A DNA stretch of 64,000 nucleotides, taken from contig CM055887.1 of NCBI GenBank assembly GCA_029582165.1, positions 13,319,190-13,383,189 of the forward strand, in the 5' to 3' direction. Position numbers and translations under genes: made by a program. Below the pieces are notes generated by a model. It saw only the letters and a program-made list of their open reading frames with translations, was not told the DNA's origin and did not search any database. The DNA is from Portulaca oleracea. Its lineage: Eukaryota > Streptophyta > Magnoliopsida > Caryophyllales > Portulacaceae. This document shows positions 1 to 11,837 of the stretch, one piece after another; the first letter of the stretch is position 1; each line of letters begins with the position of its first letter.

Positions 1-3000
1 TCTTCTAATATCAACCCTAAACCCTACTCTCCTTATCTGTCTCTCTCATCCCTCACTCCTTTGCCTTGGAGCCCAAAGAATCACAAAGACCAACCGCCAC
101 GATCGGCCACCAAAGATACCATCGCCGCGCCCACGACCATCGCACACTCTTTTCTCTCTCTATCTCGCCTTCACTGTCTTCCTCGTTGTGCACCACAACC
201 GCCGCCGCCCAGCTGCCACCGATCGTCATCGACTCCCGGACACCAGGCGACCACCGAGCACCGCTCACGCGACCACCAGAAACCGCTGCGACTACCCAGA
301 CGTGAGGAAGGCGACCCGACCCGTTCGTTGCTGCTGTTGATTGCTGGTTCGATAACCGACCGACCACCACCGCCTCCCGACCATCGCACGCGTCACCCCG
401 ACGCATGACACCACCGGACCACCGCCCTCTCTACCGCTGCCTTTCCCATCCGTGTGTAAACCCTAATCTTAAACTATATTTTTTTTGTCACTAGACCTGT
501 TACTAGCATGTGTGTGATGTGTTGATTTGGATTATTAGTATGATTATGATTAGTGTTAGAACCCCTCAAGGACATTGATAGACTCAGGCTCAAGGACCTT
601 GGCGACTGGATCAGTTTTGAATGAAAGTCAAAATTCGAATATCCAGAAAAGATATAATGCACAAGGAAAGAAATCTCAAGAAGGTAGAAAGACATTCACC
701 CAAGGCATCATAAGGACGTTCACCCAAGGCTGCATAAGGACGTTCACCATATGCGAGGAGTTTTGAAAAGCACAGTCGAAATAGGGAAGTATCTCTCAAT
801 TGATTCTCTGAAATTTTGGCCACCTATTTTCTGATTTAAGATTGACTAATTGATCCCTTTATTTCAGGAAACACTTAATCAAGGAAAGAGAAGAAAAGAT
901 TGAAGTAGAGATATTCTGAATCGGGACCAAGAAGGAAACAACAATTAAGGAAGTTATCATTCAACACAAAGAAGGAAGGAATCCAAATTGCAATGGCTCT
1001 ATTGCGTCTGGAAGCTACATAAATAGAAGACATCTTGCTCAAGGAAAATCAACGATTCCATGGAAGAAATTGGGTGTTCGAAATAGAAATAGCGTTTTCT
1101 ATTTTGTGCGAGATTTGGTGATTGTGAGAAGTTGAGTGTAATCAATCCTTAACGGATTTAGGATTGATTGATGCTTGTGAAATCGATTCCTAGACGGACT
1201 TAGGATCGATTGAGAGTAAACACCAAAGGGTGAATTTGGTGTGTGTTGGTATTCATAAAATAAGAAGCGTCCTCTGCAAGGCGCTCAGTTCTGTGTACAA
1301 CCTAAGGACATTCATCTTAGGTTGTATTACTTCATTCTGTTTCAATATAATAAAGGAAGTTGTTCAGTATACGCTTATTGTCCTTTATCTTCTTCCTGCA
1401 TTATATTGAATCTTAATCTAGTTAGATTAAGAACCTAACGTCCTTTACAAGTGATTATTTGTGCAGAAACTTTCATAACCTTATTCACCCCCCCTCTAGG
1501 GTTCTTTCAATTAGGATTAGGATTAGGATTAGGATTATTTACATACAATCTGAGTAATGATATTTCATTAGTATTATTTTCATGTTTAGGGTTATGATTA
1601 GTGTTCTAATTATGTGTATGTTTATGATTATGATTATTCTCATTATGATGTTTTTGATTATCATTATTTTTCATACATTCTGATTCTGTGCGTGCATTCA
1701 TGTAGTTATTTCATGTTTCAATTTTATTGTTGTAAGTGTTTAATTTAGTAGTAAATTAGTAATCTTTGCCAATATATGTGAACTATATTATTATTGTATG
1801 TAATTTATGTTAAAGTTTATTAGGGTTGTATTTCTTAAATTTATTTTATAAAGTATGAGTAAATTTTGAGAATTCGAAGTTAAAACCATTAGTTTATAAT
1901 TATTATTAATTATACTTTTACAAAGGGTGTCTCCTAAGTCTTCTTAGTCTTTTTTGCAAATTAATTTCTGCTATGATAAATAAAGTTTTGATTTTATTTA
2001 TAGTAATTGTATTATTTTGAATTGTTATCATGTGTTATGTCGTTATTAAGGAGGTTTATCGAATTTCTTATTTATTAAAAATGTTTAATTTGTCTATATT
2101 TTGGTAAAATAGTACCTTGTTGGTTTCTTGGATGTTTGAAGTTTAGGGGACCATGTTTCGTTTCCTTTATTTCGATTATTAGTGTAAATTTTAAGTTTAT
2201 GTGTTTGATTGAGAATTAATATGTTATCGTCGCAATTTATGTTAGTATATGTGTAAGTCGACTTGTGCTATGGGGGTGAAAGGGCAAGTAGTGGACCCTA
2301 GTAGGCTGTTTAGAACCTCAATTTGGAGTCCCGGGATAGTATGGTTAGAACTAGGATCGAAAATCCCGAAATAAAACCCGGTCAGTTTAGACAGATTTAT
2401 GAGTTGTACGATATCGGTCACCATTTATTGTGTGGTTACTATTTAGCCCTACCTTTTTGTCTGAAAATACCTTAGGATGTTAGCTTTCATAGAAATTTTG
2501 CGGATCGAGATTTTAAGGTGTATATTTTGAGTTACGACCCAAATAGCGCACCTAGGTCAGAACTGGACAGGTTGTATAGTTGGCTGTTTTTGAGAACTTT
2601 AGGGAGTGTTTTAGATCTCGGGGTCAACATAAGAGTTTTAGTAGACATCCTGAGGTTTCCAGAAAGTCCAAAACCTTACCCATAGGAGGTCGGGAAGATA
2701 AGTTATGATTCGTTTTATCCAGACGTTGCAATCTGTCCAATTATTTTTCTTTTGAATAAATGTGTTGTTATGTGTGAATTATTCAATTGATTGTCATATG
2801 GAAGTGTTGTGATATGTGATAGTTTGATGATGTAAGATATGTTCAAAATGTTAATTTATGAATGATGGGAACTTATAGTATTCCTAGGGGTGGGCTAAGT
2901 GGAAAGTAGATTTCGTTAACTCCGTACGACGCGTTTTAATTTTAGAAATTTCGTTATTTTTAGGTGCGTTCTAAACCGTTCGATCTAGTGAGCTCAAGTG

Positions 3001-4046
3001 TGTTCTGAAGTAAGGAGTAGAATTGTCAGGTAATGTCTATGTCCTAAATCCCGCTGGGGTGCACTTTAATTGTTTTGTCGATTTTTAAGTTATTTTGTGA
3101 TTTGCATCCCGAAGGGATTTTATGATGAAAATTGACTGTCTGTTTTGGATGTCGAGTTATGTTTTTGAGTTGATTAAAATGTAGATAGTCCTTTACGTGT
3201 GTGATTTGGAAATGGTTTTGGAAATTTGGGATTGGACTGGATTGGACTGTTTGAGTTGGAATGGTATGATATTAAACCTGACTAATAATTCAAACGTGAC
3301 GTAAATGCGGGTTCGGGCAACACCCAAGACCGTGTTCGCATCCTGTAGGGGGGTTGTCAAGAGATCAGGGATGCCTGATAAGTGCTACTTCCCCGGGGTT
3401 AGTTTTATGCACGTGTGTGAAATGGATGGCCATCCGTATGATTGTGATTGTGAATGATTGAGATTGGTATTGAGATTGTGATTGTGATGAGATTGTGATA
3501 TGATTATAGCGAAGTCATTGGACTTCGAGGGCCAAATAAGCAAGGTTCGCCCGCTTAATAATTCTGAAAGATGGTTTGGTTGGTTGGGAAAGAAAGTTGA
3601 TTTTGAAAAGGTTTGACTTGCTCACTTCTCCCCCAAAAATGAATTGAAATGAATTTTAAATTGTTTTGACGGTTAGGGGTATACATCATTGAGTCATCCT
3701 CATGTTTTTAAATGTTTTGTTTTCAGGTGAAGAGTTCTGTGATGGGAACGAGAATTAGAAGTGAGGACGTTGAAGTTAGTAGCTTGAGAATAAAAGTTTA
3801 GTTATGTTTAGACTTGAAATTAGTTTATATTGAGTTTTGTTTTTAGAATTTGAAGTTTCTTTCGTTTGTTTAAATTGAAGTAAAAATGATTAGTTGCTAG
3901 TTTTCCTTTCTTGTCTTGTATTCCTTCAGGGATACGGCAGTAACGCCCAATTAAAAAGGAAAAGAAAATGGGACTTCCGCTGTTAATATTAGTCAACGTT
4001 TGACTTTGACCGTTAAGTTTAGAATTGAATTTCCAGGGCGTTACAG
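1..4046 (+). mobile_element. Gypsy-type long LTR fragment (chromovirus/Tekay-like), 5' end outside window
   Basis: The stretch is non-coding. It starts with a CT- and GC-rich part (1-470) and continues into AT-rich sequence ending in gggcgttaca near 4046. That ending, and the phrasing of the last kilobase, resemble the long LTRs of plant Tekay/Del chromoviruses; this is recognition by eye, not an alignment. No primer-binding site follows the end, so it may be a solo or 3' LTR. About 3.1 kb remains once the nested solo LTR (554-1509) is removed. The proline-rich frames in the first 400 bases look like by-products of base composition. A LARD-type element is the main alternative. Confidence 0.4.
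554..1509 (+). mobile_element. Solo LTR, Copia-type, TSD attag
   Basis: A 956-bp LTR with ends TGTTAGAACCC and GGGTTCTTTCA (imperfect inverted termini, TG...CA). It is flanked by the perfect 5-bp duplication attag at 549-553 and 1510-1514. The 3' part has the block cccccctctagggttct shared with the LTRs at 7410 and 20377. A TATA-like acataaatag lies near 1018. There is no internal region or second LTR, so it is most simply the product of LTR-LTR recombination. It sits inside the larger LTR-like segment and is younger than it. Confidence 0.82.
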
Positions 4047-4358
4047 TTCCATACTAGGCTAGTGGTCCTCATGCAAGCCCGATGGTGGGTGAGTTAAGCC
4101 AACAAAAAAAAAAAGAAAGAAAGAGCCAGCATATAGGCATGATCTGCATTAGGTCGTCTCATATAGGTCGCTAGGTCTTTGGGTAGGTCAATGTCAGGGT
4201 TAATTTTTGAGGTTTATGGTTTCCATACAGGCAGAATAAGGATCCAGTGACCGACCTTGAACTCGGAGTAAACAAGATGCCTTCTTTGCACCACTGTCTC
4301 CAATGGCCTCCAACGGAATACCTAGTAACAATGAACTCAGTCTCTTCATCTCCCAAAT

Positions 4359-5192
4359 TTGACTGAACTTTCACAACAAATGCAAGGTAATGATAGGAGA
4401 ATAGATGAAATCATCGATACGTTAGCAAGGATGTATGATGAGCAAAATTTTCTTGATAAAGATGGAAGCAACACTCGTCATAGTGAAATGTCAAGCATGC
4501 TTGAAATAGACAGAGAGATCCATATGTCTGCAAATCACTATATAGACACGAGACTCACTTCTATTCCTAGAGTTGATCAACCACATGAGTCCAACTTGCC
4601 AATGGAGAAGTTTAGAACAGTTCCAAATGTCTCCCGATCACCTTTAACTGAGAAGAAAGACCACAATCCGCCCTTAGCCATAGGAGGATATCAAGAAATA
4701 AGATGTGGTGTATGAGAAAGTTCTTTTATGGACAAACTCTTTATGACAATAATTCAAATGCAATCACGCATGGAAGGTGTGGACCGAAAAATGGATATGA
4801 TCCTTTGGATTCTACAAAATGATAGAAGGACGGCTGATATTGAACATCGCATTAGAAAAAATATTGGAGAAGGATCATCATCAATGGGATTGTATGGCAC
4901 TGACATTCGTCGAAAGGCTCCTAATTCCTTTGCTAAGAATGTTGAAATTCCAATCTACACTACCAAAGCCAAGGCTCTCAATTGTCTTCTTAAGGAAGGA
5001 AAGATCAAGCTTCCCCCCATTCGATGCAAATCCGGAACTGAGGGAAAATTTTGGAACTCAAGCAGGTTTTGCAAATATCATAGACTTCGAGGTCATGATA
5101 CTGAAAACTGCTTCACCCTCAAGAAAAAACTTGAAGAAGTGTTCCAATTAGGAGAACTACCGCCATCACAAACAATACAGAAACCCCATTAG
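4359..5192 (+). pseudogene. Gypsy gag remnant with CX2HX4HX4C knuckle (Tat-like)
   Basis: A single frame runs through this interval and is broken once by TGA at 4713-4715; the two halves (118 and 154 residues) are in register. The first half and the start of the second are rich in Met, Gln, Arg and Asp and look helical or coiled. The second half ends with the basic stretch LLKEGKIKLPPIRC and then FCKYHRLRGHDTENC, a zinc-knuckle variant C-X2-H-X4-H-X4-C near residues 113-126 of the second half. That variant is typical of gag in Tat-lineage plant Gypsy elements. The frame ends soon after with no protease. The true start is not clear, and a nucleocapsid function is inferred from the motif alone. 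Confidence 0.55.
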
Positions 5193-7409
5193 AAGTTCAG
5201 GCTGTAAGGGGATCTTCCGCTGCAAGCTCTATAATGTCGGGTTACATCAGAGTAGAAGATGACAAGGCTCAATTAGGAAATTTTCTAATGTCATGTTATT
5301 CCTTTTTTTTCCATGAAAGTTGGTTTTTAATTTTCAGAGTCAAACATAATTTATCCAATGATTAATCTTCAATGCATCCGTATTATTTGCACTCAATAAG
5401 ATAAACTCATTTTGATTATGACTCTTGTCTCCCTCGACCCTTCATTTGCTTCTAAACTGCTAAGGAAAGAATCTTGTGTTTGCATTCTTGATTTGAATTG
5501 AAGAGTTCATTCACCCATATGACCATCCAAGTGATCTGAAACATCCATTTGCTCGTTTCGTCCATCTCACATCTCCATCACATTTTCGTTATGCTTTTGT
5601 GCCCTATCCGGAGTCCAAGGTTAATAGAGAGAAGAGAGGCTAACTTCACCGCCAAAGCGATGTTAGGCAAAAGGAGAGACAAATAAAAAGAGCGAGGCCA
5701 ACTTGAACACTCATCTAACAAGTTGGGCAAGAAGAGAGGCAAATGAGTGGAAATTAAGAGGAGATAAGCTAATTTGAACACTCATCCAATAGGTTAGGCA
5801 ATAGGAAAGAATTCCAAGCGACTAGTAGTCTCTAAAAGTGACTCTCAAATAAATCATGCAGCTTAAAAAGACATGCCTATGATAGAAGGCTTCCACCCTT
5901 TACCACCGACATCATCACCACCTTCATTTTCATCTAGCCGTTTTACCTACATTATTACCTTCCCACACCATCTTCTTAACCACCACCACGAACCCGGTCA
6001 TTCATTTTATGGCCATCTCATCCCTAAATCCATCTAAGCCAACCAATGTGTTGCGGGTGACAAATATTATGGATAAGAGAATCTAGATTGAGGTTGGGGA
6101 GTTCAAAAAAAAAATACAAAAAAAAGAAAAAAGGAAAAAAAGAAGAAAACAAGAATAAGAGGCATAAGAGGCAATTGTTGGTTTACATTGGTCACTCGCA
6201 CACACCCCAAAACCTTCCCACCAAACCTTCACCTATCCTTCCCATTAAACTTTCGACCCATCTCAAAGTCCTTCTTAAGGCATCAATCATTTAAAGTTGC
6301 ATCTGTTGAACTACGAATGGCCTGATTCTACACTGGATATGTAGGAGAACCTCTTTGAGGCCCGACCACTACATTTCGCTTTAGAGAAAATCCAGCATCA
6401 AATCATTTGGTCTTTGAGAGATAGAATAAAGAGTGGCTAGCTCAAAAACATCACCAGGCGAGCTAGGCAAAAGGAGAGGAAACCTTGGTCTCTAATGACC
6501 TGACAAGCTGTCAGATTTCTTTCACCAAAGCACACCCACTTTTTCCCATCAGACTTGGATCACCATTCGTACCTAAATTCATGAAACCATAGCCATTTGA
6601 CCATCTCTTCCCTTATGAGATAAACCCATGCCAAGAGACATGGTACTCCATCTATAGACCATCACATCTACCTCCATCAGTTCGAACCTCTGTCCATCGA
6701 ACTACCCATCCATTCATCTAATCACTACACTCGTCTAGCCATCCATAGCCTCGTCTTGCCCACTATAGGGGCTTAATGCACACAAACCTACTTTATATAC
6801 CACTGTTCCTACCTTTTCTATATCCCATCCTCCATTGTTCCTCACCCTTTGAGCTCTTCTGATTTGATCATCAGTGCATGTATGAGATTCGTCATTTAAT
6901 CCTCGCTTTTCAGAACACCTTAGTGAAGGATAACTCCTTTAACAGAACAAGAAACTAGTTGCATCAAAATAAGAGTCATTTGAAGATAACACCCACCTAG
7001 GTCAATCTTTCTGACTCATTTGAAGACGTTTGTTCACTGGTACTGGGGGCTTAGTGCTTACATGCTCCTACCTAAACAAAAGAACCAAGAAAGAGAGAGA
7101 AAAGGCAAGAGAGATCAAGATGGCTTACCACTTGATCCCTTTTAGTGCTCGGGGTTCCTAACCATGACAACAAGGTCGAGCATCCTATCCCATCATGCAG
7201 CTTAAGCAGGCCGAGTCTTCCATTAATATTGTCTTCTGTAGTATTCCAACTAGGGGCTCGCTCATCACTCAATATCCGCATCATGGCAACTTACGAGGCA
7301 GTTCGACAAGAGAACTCATCATTTTCACTATTTTTGCCTTGTCTTGAAACTCACTTCGAAATCACTCTTGACATTTAGAGTTCTTAATTTACTTTTCCTT
7401 ATTCTTTTC
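5193..7409 (+). other. Non-coding interior of the Tat-like element
   Basis: No coding frame of note is present. At 5620-5830 there are imperfect repeats of a roughly 66-bp phrase containing aacactcat followed by ttgggcaag or ttaggcaat. A poly-A/AAG-rich patch lies at 6104-6160. The stretch ends at the TSD of the nested Copia-type element (ttttc, 7405-7409), and the same sequence resumes at 9585. Confidence 0.45.
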
Positions 7410-8302
7410 TGTTGAAGACAGGGTCAAGGTCCTTCACCGCGCATCCGCGAAGGACCTTCGGTTTTAATGAAAGCAAAAATCTGGAAAAGGGAAGTTGCCT
7501 TATATTATATAATCTGATTATATATTCTGAGTATATAATATATATTCTGATTATATACTCAGATTATGTGTATATAATATATATATTTTGATTATATATT
7601 ATATATTCTTATTATGGGCATGATTCTTGTAGATATAAAAAGGAAACAAAAGGAAACAAATCAAGGGAAATCAATCATGATTGTTGTAGCAACAAAAGAG
7701 AAGAAATCAACACATAAGGCAAGTTACCTTTGGAAGGACTCAAGTCCAAGCATCCAAAGGCATCTATAAAAAGGACAATAGAAGGATTGAGAAGATAGGC
7801 GATTCCACTGGCATCATGAGTAAGAAATCCGGTGGGATTTCTCCGAGTGTGTAACCCATGGTTCGGTGGTGAAGGTAGCCAGTAAAGGACCTCTGGTGAA
7901 GGTATAGCCAAGGACCTTGGTGAGCATTCGTTGTGTCCACATGTGGTGGAGAGATGGTGTGTAGCAGAGCCTTGACGGACTAAGGCTGTGTGAGTTTGTG
8001 CTTCAATGTAATCTATCATGTTCCAAACCGCCGCTAGGGTTTTTCCTATGATGATCCTTATCTGTAACTGACTCAAGGACATTCAGTCTTGGTCAGTGAT
8101 CCTATCAGTAACTGTCTTCAGGCTGTTACTTCTTGTTTTGTTTTGTAAGTGTAACTTTTCTTTGATTATTATAAATCTAATGAGTTATTTCAGTTACACT
8201 GTGTTTTGATCCTTGGTTTGAAACCGAGGAAGTTTGCTCTAACGTCCTTACCTAGTATGTAGTTCTTAATTGTGAATTTCAGCCCCCTCTAGGGCTCCAA
8301 CA
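7410..8302 (+). repeat. 5' LTR of compact Copia-type element
   Basis: 893 bp. It carries an AT-rich segment (about 7500-7610) with repeated TATATATT/CTGATTATA phrases that is some 20 bp longer than in the partner LTR. It ends ccccctctagggctccaaca immediately before the primer-binding site. Confidence 0.88.
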
Positions 8303-8304
8303 AG

Positions 8305-8319
8305 TGGTACCAGAGCAGG
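8305..8319 (+). promoter_or_regulatory. Primer-binding site, initiator-Met tRNA
   Basis: TGGTACCAGAGCAGG starts two bases after the LTR end. It differs by one base from the usual plant initiator-Met PBS (TGGTATCAGAGCAGG) and would prime minus-strand DNA synthesis. Confidence 0.85.
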
Positions 8320-8699
8320 TCCACACAATAAGAGACTAACCGCTCTGTGGAAAAGATCACGGGGGATAGTGAAAACAAAAAGGTAAGTCACAGACGTAGA
8401 TGCATTCTGCTACAAGGACATTGATAAGGAAAAAAAAGGTTAAATCATAATCCATGTCCTTCATTCGGCACAAAATTTGAGGTATGTCATCTGTAAACCA
8501 TTCATTGATCATATTGAATTATGGCATGAATTGAGGGGGAGGACCCTCTCTGAGTAGTGACAAGTTTATCAAACGTTGCAGATTTTTAGACAACCTCTAA
8601 AACATACTAGATGTTATATCAAGGGGGAGATTCCCTATTGACCTTGTGACAATCCAAAAAGGGAAAAAGGATTTATTGTGCTGAATTTTATCTTTCATC

Positions 8700-8713
8700 A
8701 AAAAGGGGGAGAT
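8700..8713 (+). promoter_or_regulatory. Polypurine tract
   Basis: AAAAAGGGGGAGAT directly abuts the second LTR. It is the plus-strand primer expected at this place, and a similar purine block (caagggggagatt) occurs about 75 bases upstream. Confidence 0.8.
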
Positions 8714-9584
8714 TGTTGAAGACAGGGTCAAGGTCCTTCACCGCGCATCCGCGAAGAACCTTCGGTTTTGATGAAAGCGAAAATCCGGAAAAGGGAAGTT
8801 GCCTTATATTATATAATCTGATTATATATTCTGATTATATACTCAGATTATGTGTATATAATATATATATTTTGATTATATATTATATATTCTTATTATG
8901 GGCATGATTCTTGTAGATATAAAAAGGAAACAAAAGGAAACAAATCAAGGGAAATCAATCATGATTGTTGTAGCAACAAAAGGGAAGAAATCAACACATA
9001 AGGCAAGTTACCTTTGGAAGGACTCAAGTCCAAGCATCCAAAGGCATCTATAAAAAGGACGATAGAAGAATTGAGAAGATAGGTGATTCCACGGAAGTAA
9101 TCGCGGAGTAAGAAATGCGGTGGGATTTCTCCGAGTGTGTAACCCATGGTTCGGTGGTGAAGGTAGCCAGTAAAGGACCTGTGGTGAAGGTATAGCCAAG
9201 GACCTTGGTGAGCATTCGTTGTGTCCACATGTGGTGGAGAGATGGTGTGTAGCAGAGCCTTGACGGACTAAGGTTGTGTGAGTTTGTGCTTTAATGTAAT
9301 CTATCATGTTCCAAACCGCCGCTAGGGTTTTTCCTATGACGATCCTTATTCAGAATCGACTCAAGGACATTGGTCTTGGTCGGTGATCCTATCGAATCGC
9401 TTTCTTGGCATTTCTTGTTTTGTTTTGTAAGTGTAACTTTTCTTTGATTGTTATAAATCTAATGAGGTATTTCAGTTACACTGTGTTTTGATCCTTGGTT
9501 TGAAACCAAGAAAGTTTTCTCTAACGTCCTTACCTAGTATGTAGTTCTTAATTGTGAACTTCACCCCCCTCTTGGGCTCCAACA
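8714..9584 (+). repeat. 3' LTR of compact Copia-type element
   Basis: 871 bp and largely identical to the 5' LTR. Mismatches are not evenly spread: they concentrate in two patches (around 9093-9118 and 9340-9412), plus the shorter AT-rich segment. Confidence 0.88.
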
Positions 9585-9670
9585 TTTTCCTCGGGAAAGT
9601 TGGGGCTGTTCATATCACATACATGCAACAAATCAATTTGCGTTTTTTTTAGTTTTTTTATTTGTAGATC

Positions 9671-9840
9671 ATGTGCATTTTTTCATTTTAAGTCACATTA
9701 GTTTGCATTTCGAGTCACATCAATTCGTTTTTCATTTACATTTTGAGTCATGGTTATGTGCATTTTTTCATATTAAGTCACATTGGTTTGCATGTCGAGT
9801 CACATCAACTCGTTTTTCATTTTCATTTTGAGTCATGTTA
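9671..9840 (+). repeat. Tandem duplication, 85-bp period
   Basis: Two copies of a unit beginning ATGTGCATTTTTTCAT (starts at 9671 and 9756). Each contains the phrases aagtcacatt, cgagtcacatcaa and ttttgagtcatg, with a few substitutions between copies. It lies in the non-coding interior of the Tat-like element. Confidence 0.75.
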
Positions 9841-10192
9841 GTTTGTAAATTTTTTCCCTCTTTCTTCTTGAGTCAAATAAAAGAAAAAAAAAAGAGTCAC
9901 GTCGTTAAGATAAGGGTTGCATAAAGAGTCTTATAGTATAAAATGCATAATAGAGTTGTGTATTGTACATAAAAGAGTCTTGTACATTTTTTTTTTATTC
10001 TCACATAATTCATGTAGCATAGCATACATAAGACGGCATTTGCATTCTTCTATCACCCGCCTGAACCTCAAAAGAAATGCAGCTATGGTGGCTAGAAATC
10101 AAGTAAGCTCACTTGGAGTCTTAATCGCCTTTGGGCGTATTGCCAGAGCTCAAAGGACGCTGCCGATGAAGAAATAATTCGAGTTTTACGAG

Positions 10193-10410
10193 AATTAACT
10201 CATTTTCCGAGTTAAACTCTAAAAATTCAGATGACAAATTTTTATGAGAATTAGCTCATTTTCCGAGTTTAAACTCTAAAAATTCGGATAACAAATTTTT
10301 ATGAGAATTAGCTCATTTTCCGAGTTAAACTCTAAAATTCGGATCACAAATTTTTATGAGAAATAATTTGGAAAATAATTCATTTTCTGAGTTAAACTCT
10401 AAAAAAATTC
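10193..10410 (+). repeat. Tandem repeat, about 57-bp period, four copies
   Basis: The unit contains TCATTTTCCGAGTTAAACTC followed by taaaaattcggat and acaaatttttatgag. CCGAG anchors recur at about 57-bp spacing, with a longer last interval. Copies differ by point changes and a small insertion. Confidence 0.75.
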
Positions 10411-10787
10411 AATTCATAATGTTCACGAGAATTAGTTTGAAAATAACTAATTTATGAATTAAACTGAGAAGGCTCGAGCATACGGACAAACCCGACCCAT
10501 ACTGCCAAGAACAAGCCGGGTCTGGGTCTTGCAACCAGACACCATACCGCCTGGTATAGCTTGGACCCATACCCAGGGTTCTGAACAGGAGAAGACCCGG
10601 AAAACCCGGTACCATATCGCCAGACATGGTTTGGACCCGGATTCCACATACAGCACCACCAAGAAAAAAAATGGACCCGATGCGAAGACAAAATGCAAGA
10701 TTTCATAGAGTAATACCTGGAAGTATGCTCGGTGGAGGGGACTCAAGGTTGGGCCATGAGAAGACAAAAACAAACATCGGGCAGAGC

Positions 10788-11015
10788 GCCATGCCTGCAG
10801 GCATGACAGCCTGCCTACGGTTTCGAGCAACAAATGAAATCTGGCTGACCTACCCCGGGCTGGACAGAGTTGCATGCCTGGAGGCATGACAACCTGACTT
10901 TACCCAAATCTGACGAGACAGTGCAAAAAACGGAAGAAAGTTGGACAGAGTTGCATGCCTAGAGGTATGACAGCCTGACTAGGCCCGAATCTGGCAAGAC
11001 TGTGCAAAAACAAAG
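10788..11015 (+). repeat. Tandem repeat, about 81-bp period, GC-richer
   Basis: GCATGCCTGGAGGCATGAC-type palindromic phrases followed by aacctgac, a cc(c)aaatctg or cccgaatctg segment and gtgcaaaaa. The clearest pair starts at 10872 and 10953; a more diverged copy starts near 10789. Base composition is distinctly richer in GC than the flanks. Confidence 0.65.
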
Positions 11016-11038
11016 AAAACTGGATCATCTTCAACAAA

Positions 11039-11800
11039 CTACCACGACATCGGGAAAGACTGAACGACATCGGGAAAGACTGGACGACATCGGGAAATAT
11101 TGAACGACATCAGGAAAGACTGAAAGACATCGGGAAAGACTGAACCTGAACGATATCGGGAAAGACTGAAAGACATCCGGAAAGACTAAAAAACATCGAG
11201 AAAGACTGAACGACATCGGGAAAGACTGAAAAGACATCGGGAAAGACTGAAAGACATCGGGAAAGACTGAACGACATCGGGAAAGACTGAAAGACATCAG
11301 GAAAGACTGGACGACATCGGGAAAGACTGAAAGACATCGGGAAAGATTGAACGACATCGGGAAAGACTGGACGACACCAGAAAAGACTGGGCGACACGAG
11401 GAAAGACTGGAAAACACCGGGAAAGACTGGGCGACACCGGGAAAGACTTAACGACATTGGGAAAGACTGGACGACATCGGGAAAGACTGAACGACATCAG
11501 GAAAGACTGGACGTCACCAGGAAAGACTGGGCGACACAAGGAAAGACTGGAAGACACCGGGAAAGATTGGAAGACACCGAGAAAGACTGGACGACACCGG
11601 GAAAGACTGGGCGAGCCTCTTTATCAGCCGTAGGATATTATTTCCAAGGCGTCACAAAGACGTAGGACTTTTGCTTCCAAACGTCAATTGACACTAGGAA
11701 AAACTGGACGACACCGAGAAAGACTGAGCGACACCGGAAAAGACTTGAAGATCAATATTGACATCAGGAAAGACCGAAAAACATCAAGAATACTTTGATC
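11039..11800 (+). repeat. 20-bp minisatellite, roughly 28 units plus a diverged tail
   Basis: The unit is close to ACGACATCGGGAAAGACTGA. It runs almost without interruption from 11039 to about 11620 and recurs in diverged form at 11690-11800. Variants fall into sub-blocks (gaaagactgaacgacatc to the left, gaaagactggacgacacc to the right), suggesting stepwise local amplification. The long serine/phenylalanine-rich frames on the minus strand are translations of this repeat and not genes. It sits just upstream of the polypurine tract and 3' LTR. Confidence 0.9.
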
Positions 11801-11823
11801 AGCGTCCTACTCGGACTCAATCA

Positions 11824-11837
11824 AAGTGGGGGCTAAC
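11824..11837 (+). promoter_or_regulatory. Polypurine tract of Tat-like element
   Basis: AAGTGGGGGCTAAC immediately precedes TGTAGACGC, the LTR start. Its G-run and position fit the plus-strand primer of a Gypsy element. Confidence 0.6.

Larger units (their letters stand above)
7410..9584 (+). mobile_element. Compact two-LTR Copia-type element without genes, TSD ttttc
   Basis: A complete but gene-less LTR element. It has two LTRs (7410-8302 and 8714-9584), a 411-bp internal region with a primer-binding site at 8305-8319 and a polypurine tract at 8700-8713, and a perfect 5-bp TSD ttttc at 7405-7409 and 9585-9589. LTR termini are TGTTGAAGAC and GGGCTCCAACA. The internal region has no open frame of note, so it must have depended on proteins from another element. 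The PBS next to the first LTR and the style of PPT point to Copia. Confidence 0.88.

Noticed and set aside
53..408. Overlapping 70-117 residue frames on both strands, Pro/Ser/Arg-rich
   Set aside because: They overlap in several frames, follow a GC-rich CT/CG composition, show no domain, and lie in an LTR-like segment.
1510..1540. Telomere-like attaggattaggattagg repeat
   Set aside because: The unit is TTAGGA rather than TTTAGGG, only about four copies, and partly explained by the TSD of the solo LTR.
11031..11557. Frames of 86-142 residues with repeated SFPMSFSLSRC-type units on the minus strand
   Set aside because: All reading frames of the 20-bp minisatellite stay open because the unit lacks stops; it is not evidence of a protein.
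11039..11800. Possible CRISPR-like array
   Set aside because: The units are contiguous 20-mers without spacers, and the DNA is plant nuclear.
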